Assembly: GCA_963675135.1 (NCBI GenBank)
Contig: OY776133.1
Location: 42,811,494-42,875,493 of the forward strand
From: Galeopsis tetrahit
Taxonomy: Eukaryota > Streptophyta > Magnoliopsida > Lamiales > Lamiaceae
Direction: 5' to 3'
DNA: 64,000 nt
In this document: positions 47,210 through 56,900 of the stretch, piece by piece
Position numbering within the stretch: position 1 is the first letter of the stretch
Layout: the number at the start of each line of letters is the position of its first letter
Program-made: the position numbers and the translations under genes
Notes under the pieces: generated by a model
Told to the model about the DNA's origin: nothing
Databases searched by the model: none
What the model saw: only the letters and a program-made list of their open reading frames with translations

Positions 47210-47333
47210 GGGGGTTCAAAGACCACTGCTTCTGAAAAGCCATCTTGGTTTTCAAAATCACATTTTTAGTGTGGTCACTGAACTGATCTATCTGAAATCC
47301 TATATACCCATTGTCTAACCTCTTCTTGAAGAA

Positions 47334-49850
47334 ATGGCAAGAGGAAATAACAACAATCAGAACCAGCAGCAGCAGAATCCTGATCAGAACATCAATGCTG
47401 CAGTTCCACCTCCTGCTGTCCAAGGATTGGATAACATGGCAACAAATCCAGTCAATCATATATCTCATCACAAATTGCCCATGTTCTCAATTGATAATTA
47501 TGATTTCTGAAAAATCAGAATGAGGGCTCATCTTGCATCTCTTCATACTGACATGTTGAGAGTGATCACAAGAGGTCCTTTTGTGTTCACCTTTGTCAAT
47601 CCCAGAGTCATAGAGGCTCAAAGGGCAGATACAAGAGATGTACTACCCAAAGATGAAGATGACTTCACTACTGATGAAAAGAGGAAGGATAATCTGAATT
47701 ATCTAGCAATGAACACCCTCTATCAAACAATTCCAGATGTAGTCATGGGAAGGGTCTACCACTGCACAACAGCCAAAGAAATTTGGGATACTCTTGCTGA
47801 AATGTGTGAGGGTACTGAAAAGATCAAGGAGAATAAGCTCCAAGTTGCTGTGCAGAAATTTGAACAGTTTGCAATGGAGTCTGAGGAGTCCATTGATAAG
47901 TTTGCTGGTAGATTCACTGATGTGATGAATGAAATCAACTCACTGGGCAAGGTCTACACCAAGAGAGAAGTTGGATTGAAAATCTTGAGAAGTCTCACTC
48001 AAAAGTGGGATGTGTATGCTGTAATGATGCAAAACACCAAAGATCTTTCCACCATGCCCATGCAGCAAATCTTCTCTAAACTCAAAGCATATGAGTTCGA
48101 CCTCAATAGAAGAAAGCCTATTGAAGAACCTTCAAATCCTATTAAAGGAGTGGCATTCAAAGCCAAAACTGCTGAACCAGAGATGCAGTCCACTCCAAGA
48201 TCATCGAAGTCAGTCTCAAAGACTGAAATGAAGGAAGAACTAGCCTTGATGGCTAGAAGGTTTGAAAAGTTAAACTCAAGGTTTGGTAGATACAAGAAAT
48301 TCTACCAGGACAACAAATTCAGGAGATACAACTCTCCTGAAGCACAGGCTGAAGTCAAAAAGCCTGAAGAGAAAAGATCAGAGGATAAGTACACTGATAG
48401 GAGAAGGTCCAGTAGAGCTGAACCTTCATCATCAAAAAGAAGAGAAGAATCAAAGAACGAAGATGATGAAGATCTGTGCTATAACTGTAAAAAGAAAGGG
48501 CACTTCCAGTATGATTGCCCTGAATTAAGCTCTAAGGAGAGAAGAGAGAGGCAGGCCAAAAGAGACAGGAAATTCACCAACAGAAAGGCCATGATGGCTG
48601 GTGAAGAGTCTGATAGTACTGAAAGCCTCAACTCCTCTGATGGACTGTTCTCTAACAGTGATGATGATGATGATGTCTGCAACATGGCTCTTGAGGATGA
48701 TGAGGTATCCTCTACTTCTAGTTCACCATCATTCATCTCACAAAACAATAGTGAGGTCAACTTGAAGCTTTCTCTTGGAAAGTTGATGGAAGATTTCACT
48801 ATGTTACAAGAATTTCATGATAACTGTGTGAGAGAAAATGAAAGATTGGCTATTGAGCTTGCCAAAAACTCTGAGGCAGTTGTTGATGTCAAGTCTACTG
48901 AGTTGTATCAACAAGTCTTGAGAGAGCTTGAGGAAGCAAATCTCAGGATAGTTGACCAACAAAAGGAGATTGATGATCAACTTCTCTCTCAGAAGAGAAA
49001 AAATTTTGAACTTAAAATTCTCAATGCCAAGTTTGAAAACCTCTCACATGAATATGATATTCTTAAATCAAGTGAAGAGAGCCTGAAATTAAAGATGTCT
49101 GCTCTGAAGAAATCCTCTAGAGCAATAGAGGAAATTCAGAGTTATCAAAGACCTATGGCTCAAAGAAGTGGATTAGGTTTTGATCCATTTGAATCTTCAC
49201 CTTGTCTTAGTGTTGCTTCTGTGAGTAACACTAAGAGAATCTTTGTTAAATCAGTGGCACAAACTGAAAATGAAGTGATTCAGCCACTGAATAAAGGAAA
49301 GGGCAAAATGGATGATCTGCCTACTCAAGTGCTTCAGGAGAATATGCCAAAACCTAAGGAAATGGCCAAAGCTCCTGAACATAAGAGGAATGTTGGTCAG
49401 CAGAATAGACCCAATGGAAGGGCAACTCTTCTGAACAATGTTCAGAGGAATTATCCAAGGTATAATCAGCCTAGGCCAACTCTTCTGAGAAAGCCTTAGC
49501 TGACTAGACCTAAGGACAATTATCCTCAAAGGCAAAATAAAATGAGACAACCTAAACCCTTCATGCCAAAGGGTAATGGTCAAAATAAAGCCTTTCCTCA
49601 AAGATTCCCTCAAGTAGCACAAAGAACTCAAAAGTTCAGGAGTCTTGACAACTCTCCTGAAACTTATAGAGTTAACACATTCACAAATACTTTCCCAAAG
49701 GCATTTAAGGGAAAGACAGTGTATGTAGATGCTAGAGGAAGACAACTTAGCCACCTTGAATCCATCAGGGTTATTAGGCAAGTTTGGGTTCCTAAAGGTA
49801 CAGCTAACCTCTCAGGACCCAAAACTCAAAGGGTACCTAAACCTATCTAA
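47334..49850 (+). pseudogene. Family C gag with two in-frame stops
   Basis: Gag polyprotein. I place the start at the ATG at 47334 (MARGNNNNQNQQQQ), because the frame runs into the conserved region and the family A gag has a comparable N-terminus. In-frame stops are TGA at 47508-47510 (codon 59) and TAG at 49497-49499; the normal end is TAA at 49848-49850. Features: Gln/Asn-rich start, UBN2-like capsid region (IWDTLAEMCEGTEKI ... EESIDKFAGRFTDV), zinc knuckle CYNCKKKGHFQYDC (from 48477), acidic Ser-rich stretch, long coiled coil (LRELEEANLRIVDQQKEIDD) and a basic, Pro/Arg-rich tail ending VPKPI. Pol follows in the same frame directly after the TAA. Confidence 0.9.
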
Positions 49851-52800
49851 TTGCAGGTACCATTGGGCCACAAGAAGAGGAGCATGAGCAAAAAGTCAGC
49901 ATGGTATCTTGACAGTGGATGTTCAAGGCACATGACTGGAAACAAGGAACTCCTCACTGAGTTCATTGAAAAAGAAGGCCCAAATGTCACTTTTGGAGAC
50001 AGCTCACAAGCAACTACAAAAGGTTATGGTACTTTGATGATTGGTAACATCAAAGTATCCAATGTATCTTATGTGGCTGGTCTCAAGTATAATCTCCTAA
50101 GTATCAGTCAATTATGTGATAAAAACTTCAATGTTGAGTTTTCAAGTGGAAAATGCTTAATCAAAGATAAGACTCAACAAATTATATTGACTGGAACTAG
50201 AAAAGGAAATGTGTATTTTGCAGACTGGGACAAGTCTACTGATGCTGCATGCTTCATTGCTAAGAGTTCTAGTGAACAAAGTTGGTTATGGCATAAAAGA
50301 TTAAACCACTTGAACTTCAAAACAATGAACAAAATTGCTAGAAATGCATTAGTTAAAGGACTACCTAATGAGGTTTTCATTAAGGAGCATGTTTGCAAAC
50401 CATGCCAAGAAGGAAAACAGATTAAGGCATCATTCAAAGGAAAACCAGTCATTTCTACTGAAAGGGTACTTGAACTGTTACATATGGACCTATTTGGACC
50501 AATTACCCCTGCAAGCATAAATGGTAGGAAATACACATTGGTTGTAGTAGATGACTTCTCTAGGTTCACATGGGTAGTATTTCTCCTTAATAAGAAGGAA
50601 ACTCAAGTCAAACTGCCTGAACTTCTAAAGAGATTGTCAAATGAGAAAAGCCTTAGCATTATCAAAATAAGATCTGATAAAGGCACTGAGTTCATTAATT
50701 CATACATCAATGAGTATTGCACATCTAATGGAATAGCTCATGAAACCTCAGCAGCTAGAACTCCCCAACAGAATGGAGTTGCAGAAAGAAGGAATAGAAC
50801 TTTAAAAGAAGCTGCTAGAACCCTAATTGCTGATTCAAGATTACCTAAGAGGTTTTGGGCTGAAGCCATAAACACTGCATGTCATACTCAAAATAGATGT
50901 TTGATCACTAAGGGGCAAGGCAAAACCCCCTATGAACTCTGGAAAGGAAGAATGCCTAAAATGTCTTACTTTCACATTTTTGGTTGTAAGTGTTTCATTC
51001 ACAATAATGGGAAAGAACAGTTGAAAGCCTTTGATAGCAAAGCTGATGAAGGAGTGTTCCTTGGATACTCCCAAATCAGTAAAGCTTTCAGGGTCTACAA
51101 CAAGAAAACTCTTATTGTGGAAGAAACACCTCATGTTGTGTTTGATGAATCTATTCATGAGTTCAGGATTGAGAACTTGGAATCAGAAGAAATCGCACAA
51201 AGAACAACCAGATTGAGCCTAAAAGACAAAGACACTGAATTCATAGATGTTGTCCAAGCTAATCTACCTGAAAACTCTCTGTTGGACAACAATTCTGAAG
51301 GCAACCTTCTTGAGGCAAATCCCACTGAAAGGAATGGTGAACTGAATGATTCAATCCCAGTTCACATCCAGGTAACAACTACCAATGAAGAAGCAGTTCC
51401 TGCTGAGGTAGTTAATGGGTCAAATAATCAAGGGGGAACTCAAAATGTTGAAAATACCAATGTCCCTGACATTGAGGACAACACCCCTGATTATGATCCT
51501 GAATTAGATCCTGCATTCAATTATCCTGAATTCTATGATCAAATTGACTCAACTTCAGTAGAGGACAACTCTACTGAAGAGATCAGAAAAAGAAGGACTT
51601 GGTTGTCAGACCATCCTACTGATCTAATACTTGGTGACCCAAGTATTGGAGTCAAAACAAGAAGATTTCATGGTGAAAGTGCTCTTTTCTGTTGTTTCTT
51701 GTCAGAGCAAGAACCAAGTGCTATTGAGGAAGCACTTCAAGATGCCAATTGGATCACAGCCATGCAGGAAGAACTGAATCAATTCACCAGAAATGAAGTA
51801 TGGGAGCTGGTGGATAGGCCTTCACATCAAGATGTTATTGGAACAAAGTGGGTGTTCAAGAACAAGAAAAATGAAAATGATGTGATTGTCAGAAACAAAG
51901 CAAGACTTGTGGCAAAAGGCTATTGCCAACATGAAGGCATTGACTATGATGAGACATTTGCACCTGTGGCAAGGCTAGAAGCAATAAGGCTCTTTCTAGC
52001 CTATGCAGCCCACAAGAGGTTCAAAGTGTACCAAATGGATGTCAAGAGTGCCTTTCTGAATGGAGTCTTGAAGGAAGAAGTCTATGTGGAGCAACCACCA
52101 GGTTTTGAAGTTGGAAACCAAGTTTACAGACTCAAGAAAGCTCTATATGGACTCAAGCAAGCCCCTAGGGCTTGGTATAATACACTGTCACAATTCCTCT
52201 TGGATCATGGATTCACCAAGGGAACTGTGGACAGAACTCTTTTCAGAATATCTGAAGGAGAGGACATCTTGCTTGTCCAAATTTATGTGGATGACATAAT
52301 ATTTGGATCCCCCAATGAGAAGTTGTGTGAGAAGTTCTCAAAGCTAATGCAAAGCAAGTTTGAGATGTCCATGATGGGGTTGATGAACTTCTTTTTGGGT
52401 CTTCAAGTCAAGCAATCAAAAGAAGGAATCTTCATCAACCAAGCTAAGTACACCAGAGAAATGATCAAAAAGTTTGGGTGTACAACTAGCAAGCCAGTAA
52501 GGATCCCAATGAACATAAATTGGAAGATGGATCCTGATGAGAGTGGTATTCCAACCAACTCTACTGAGTATAGAGGAATAATTGGTTCACTCCTCTATCT
52601 CACTGCCAGCAAACCTGACATCACCTTTGCAGTAGGTGTTTGTGCAAGGTTCCAAGCAAATCCTAAGAAAAGCCATCTTGAGGCTGCAAAGAGGATTTTG
52701 AGGTATCTCAAAGGCACTGAAAATCTAGGCCTTTGGTACCCTGCTGATGACAACATTGAGTTAACTGGCTACTCAGATGCTGACTATGGAGGTTGTAGAA

Positions 52801-53240
52801 TTGACAGAAAGTCCACTTCAGGGACTTGTCAATTCTTGGGCAACAAGCTTATATCTTGGTTCTCCAAGAAGCAGAACACAGTGGCTACTTCCACTACTGA
52901 AGCTGAATATGTTGCAGCTGGAAGTTGTTGTGCTCAAATCCTTTGGTTGAGACAACAACTGAGAGACTACAAAGTCAACTCTACTGAAGTGCCAATATTT
53001 TGTGATAACAATAGTGCTATTGCTATATCACAAAATCCTGTATTGCACACAAGATGCAAGCATGTGGACATCAAGCATCACTTCATTAGAGACCATGTGG
53101 AGAAGAAGGACATCAAGTTGGTCAAGATTCACACTGATCATCAAAAAGCCGATATTTTAACAAAGCCACTTGCAGAAGCAAGATTTCTGGAGCTATCAGC
53201 AGAGTTGGGATTGCTTGATCCAGGGAAGTTGGACAAGTAA
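49851..53240 (+). CDS. Family C pol polyprotein, intact (1129 codons)
   Basis: Encodes protease, integrase, reverse transcriptase and RNase H in the Ty1/copia order. Protease: WYLDSGCSRHMTG with Asp21. Integrase zinc finger: His148, His153, Cys182, Cys185. Integrase catalytic triad: Asp213, Asp276 (SDKGTEF) and Glu312 (VAERR), a D-35-E spacing. A linker of about 200 residues follows, acidic and Pro/Asn-rich. RT: Asp730 (YQMDVKSAFLNG) and YVDD 812-815. RNase H: ADYGGCRIDRKSTSG, TEAEYVAAGSCC, RCKHVDIKHHFIRD. It begins right after the gag TAA in the same frame (the first codon is TTG, not ATG), so it depends on gag for translation, by readthrough, splicing or another means. All key residues are present. 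Confidence 0.95.
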   Translation: MQVPLGHKKRSMSKKSAWYLDSGCSRHMTGNKELLTEFIEKEGPNVTFGDSSQATTKGYGTLMIGNIKVSNVSYVAGLKYNLLSISQLCDKNFNVEFSSGKCLIKDKTQQIILTGTRKGNVYFADWDKSTDAACFIAKSSSEQSWLWHKRLNHLNFKTMNKIARNALVKGLPNEVFIKEHVCKPCQEGKQIKASFKGKPVISTERVLELLHMDLFGPITPASINGRKYTLVVVDDFSRFTWVVFLLNKKETQVKLPELLKRLSNEKSLSIIKIRSDKGTEFINSYINEYCTSNGIAHETSAARTPQQNGVAERRNRTLKEAARTLIADSRLPKRFWAEAINTACHTQNRCLITKGQGKTPYELWKGRMPKMSYFHIFGCKCFIHNNGKEQLKAFDSKADEGVFLGYSQISKAFRVYNKKTLIVEETPHVVFDESIHEFRIENLESEEIAQRTTRLSLKDKDTEFIDVVQANLPENSLLDNNSEGNLLEANPTERNGELNDSIPVHIQVTTTNEEAVPAEVVNGSNNQGGTQNVENTNVPDIEDNTPDYDPELDPAFNYPEFYDQIDSTSVEDNSTEEIRKRRTWLSDHPTDLILGDPSIGVKTRRFHGESALFCCFLSEQEPSAIEEALQDANWITAMQEELNQFTRNEVWELVDRPSHQDVIGTKWVFKNKKNENDVIVRNKARLVAKGYCQHEGIDYDETFAPVARLEAIRLFLAYAAHKRFKVYQMDVKSAFLNGVLKEEVYVEQPPGFEVGNQVYRLKKALYGLKQAPRAWYNTLSQFLLDHGFTKGTVDRTLFRISEGEDILLVQIYVDDIIFGSPNEKLCEKFSKLMQSKFEMSMMGLMNFFLGLQVKQSKEGIFINQAKYTREMIKKFGCTTSKPVRIPMNINWKMDPDESGIPTNSTEYRGIIGSLLYLTASKPDITFAVGVCARFQANPKKSHLEAAKRILRYLKGTENLGLWYPADDNIELTGYSDADYGGCRIDRKSTSGTCQFLGNKLISWFSKKQNTVATSTTEAEYVAAGSCCAQILWLRQQLRDYKVNSTEVPIFCDNNSAIAISQNPVLHTRCKHVDIKHHFIRDHVEKKDIKLVKIHTDHQKADILTKPLAEARFLELSAELGLLDPGKLDK
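51429..51438 (+). promoter_or_regulatory. PPT-like purine tract inside family C pol
   Basis: CAAGGGGGAA in the integrase-RT linker codes for QGG. The same tract occurs at the same place in every pol copy here (577, 16830, 17759, 35972, 42348). It resembles the 3' PPT (AAAAAGGGGGAAAT) and could act as a central PPT. Confidence 0.4.
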
Positions 53241-53941
53241 AACTCATGAAAAGTGAATGAGATATATGGAAACTGAAAAGGTTCTCAGCAGACTTGGTCA
53301 AGTCTACTGAACATCAGAAGAGATGGCTGAAATTATTCAGGACACTTGTCCATTGAAATTCAGGACCTTTGTCCACATCTCTTCAGGACACTTGTCCAAG
53401 TGGGGTCAGATAAGTTGTCTTGGCTATCAAACTATTTCCTTGGTTTGATAAGCACCTATTTTGGGTAATCATTGCCTACCTTGATACATGTCCCAACTAC
53501 AGATATCATCACTGAAGGATTTAATTTGTCCCCCACCCAAAAGGTCACTTTCCATGCATTAAATGCCAAGATTTAACTCTTGTTTGTATTACACTTTTCA
53601 AGCCATGATCTATCTCGAAAACTCCCCAACCATTAACTAATATTTAATAACTTCCACGTTTTGAATAAAACCAATAACTCACTGTTACATTGGTTTTTGA
53701 CCATTGGATCAAAACTGGCCAACTCCCCTGAAATTCATCCTGGCCGTCCAAGTGTATGTTTCCATTTTTGATACCCGTTGAAAATACACAAACCTCACCA
53801 ACACATTGACAAACATTCTTTTTAGAATATCCCCAAGTCTTAAGATCCCCCACAAACACTTCTTCCCCAAGTATTCAAACCCTAGCTCACTTTTCTTCAA
53901 ACTCTCTCAACACTCTTTCAATTTCATCTCTGTAAATTTCA
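53241..53941 (+). other. Family C spacer between pol and ORF3
   Basis: 701 bp with no ORF. It has several copies of CAGGACACTTGTCC-type words (53335-53405) and GACCATTGGATCAA at 53699-53712, shared with the block upstream of ORF3 in family A. The last 150 bases are C/T/A-rich, like a leader. No clear TATA box is seen. Confidence 0.5.
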
Positions 53942-56900
53942 ATGGCTCCCAAAGTTAGACCAGAGATGATCATAGATTTTTCCAACAAGGCTCTAGACCT
54001 TGATTTTGGATACCTAAGCAACAAAAGCAATCTTCACTTTGAACCCATAGTATCCTTTGAAAGTGAAGATCCTGAGATTACTCCAACCCTGAGATGGTTG
54101 AGGAGGGCTGGTCTTCAAAAGTTCTTGGAAGAAAGACCAAGTTCTTGCTTGGAAAGCTACATGGCTGAATTCTTTGCCTTTCTCAAATGGAGGGGCAAGC
54201 CTGAAGATGGTGAAGTTTCCACCAGACTGTCATATGTTGCTGAAGGAGAAGAGGAAGAGAGATTTCATAGAGTGAAATTCTCTTCAGAAGATCTTGAAGG
54301 AGCTTTTGGATTGCCTTCTGAGGGAAGGAATCCAGAAATCTATGGCACTGGTCATGAAGATGAAATAGCTCAAGAATGGCTATTGACACCAGGCCCTCTC
54401 TCCTCAACTCAAAACAAAAAGACTCTCAAGCCAGAATTTCTCAACCTCTTTGAGGTAGTAGCTAAAAGTCTCTTGAGTAATACTGGAAGCTTGGAGCAGG
54501 TCAGCCATCCAAGAATCAGAATCATGGTTGCAGTCATTGATGCCAGTGACAAAGGCATCAAGTTTGATTGGAGGACCTTCATCATGTCTGAGATGATGAA
54601 GGAAAAGGCAAAATTCAAAGTGAAATCTCACAATAAGGTTGTGCTAGAAGGGAAACTCAAGTATTGCACTAGGGCAAGCTTGTTGATTGAGAGATTTTCC
54701 CACTACTCCCAGATGCAAACCTTTGCAAAGCCCCTCCCAGCCCAAAAGATTCTATTCAGAAAGCTCAGCAAGAAAACTGAGCAAAGGAGGATGTTAATGG
54801 CCAAGCCTGCTGAAGCAAAGGTGGAGGAGAAGCCCAAGTTGAAGAAGAGGACTAAGGCAAGAGTGGTGAAGACAAGGAAAATTTCTCAGATCATCTCAGA
54901 AGAAAATTCAGATGCTTCAACTGAGATTGAAGAAGTTGCTAGAGAAGGTGTACAAGTGCCCTCTGATCATTCAGAAGAATTAAGGCAAAAGTACAATGAG
55001 ACTAGACAAAAGTCTAGGGGTGATAAGAGGATCAGGGAGGTTGTCCCTGAGAAGGATGAGGAAGGTAGTGGAAGCAGTAGGGCTAGCAAGAGAAGGGTCA
55101 AGCCTACTGACAAGGTGTTGGAGCTTCAGGAAGAAAGGTCTCTACAACTTGCTCTAAGAGAGAGCAGAGCTGAAAGCAAGACCAAATCAAAGTCAAGGAC
55201 CAACTCATCTGGTTCTGGAACTCCAGAATCCAGGGTCCCTGAAGGTCAACCAATGGAGGCCAACATCCCTGAAATTCAGAATACTGAGCCCAACTCCCCT
55301 GAAACCCATATAACCCCAACCAATCAACCCATCACCCCCATTAATCTCACAAAGAGATACTCTCCTGAGGGTAGTGTGCAGAGGAGTATGATAGATGTGC
55401 TAGCTGACATAGCTGTAGATGAGACAAGATTACAATCTCCCCTTGACTCATCTATGCTCAACTACTCAAAGCTTTTAGAAGCTGCACTCTTTGAGCCAAC
55501 CCCCCTGAGTAAAGCCCCTTCAGATCAATTGCTCTCAAAAGCAACTGAAGATCCTTCTACTACACCCAACCCATCTGAAGCCAACATTCCTGAACTTAAT
55601 CTGCCTGAAGCCACATTAGGAGAACCCAGAGCCAACTCCCCTATAACCCAAAGTCCCCATTCAAGTGGAGATGAGGAGGAGTATACTTATGAAAGTATGC
55701 TCAGAGGAGGAGCCAAGGCTACTGTAGACAGTTTGTATCCACAACTTGCTGAATTTCCAAGAATTCAGAAGGCCTTTCATGATCTAAGGATGCTTGTTGA
55801 TGTGAAAGACAAATCCTTGATGGAGATATCACAAGTCATCCAAGATAAGGGTGCAAACTGGTGGCAAGTGGAGGAAAACAGATTATTACACTTTGCTGGA
55901 GTTTCTAAAACAAGATTCCTCACTGATGAGGAAGTATTTGCAAAGTTGGTGGATGACAAGATCAATGAGGAGAGGGAAAGGAAAGCTAAGGGCATCAAAC
56001 ACCCTGAAAGTAGCTCCAATGATGATGACTCCCCAGATGATCCCTCAAACCCCTCTAAACCCAACCCTCCTGAAACCCCTCAAGCCAATCTCCCTAAACC
56101 TTCTGTCTCAGAAAGACTTTCCAACCCTCCTAGAACCTATCATAGGAAAGGCTCTGTCATTTCAGAGGTGTTGACCAAGGATGGTAACACAACCAAAGAC
56201 ACATCTGCCAATGAAGGTTCTTCTGAACCCAAGGCACAGCCTAAAGATGTGGAGGTTCCTTCTCTAGAGGCTAGTTTGATTAAGGCCTATTCAGTGTCAG
56301 AGGAGTTGGACACTGATCAGCCCTTAATCATTCAGGATGACTCAGTGGCTGTTGATATAAGCACTGTGATCTCCCCACAACTGCCATCTTTGAACCTTGT
56401 GGAAGGTGGAGATGCTGCAGGTTTAGGAGAAGGAGTTGAAAAGGAAAGTAGTTTTGAAAAATCAGAGGGAGTTGTGGATGAAAGAGAGGTAGTTATCACT
56501 AAGATTGTGAGTGTACCAACATATGAGGGTGGTATAAGTGAGGAAGGACAGGTTATTCTTGAAGTCAAATCTGAACTTCAAGAATCCCTTGATGAGAGGA
56601 GGCCTGTTCCTTTAAGTGAGGAAACCTTGAATGAAGGAAGTAAAGAAATAGTTGAAAATGAGGAGAAGACTGCTGATGTATCAGAGTCTTTTGAAAAAGA
56701 AACTGAGGGAGATAAGTGTGTTTTTACTGATGCTTTTGATTTGTCTGATATTGCAGGGATAAGCTTTGAACAAATATTTGCAGAAGATCTCTTGACAGAT
56801 GCTCCCATCCAAGTTGACACTGGATCAGCACAAGCCCTGCTTGGGATGCAATCAGAGAAGTTGGATTCCTTGGCTCAACAAGTTCAAACAGCTCATGCAG

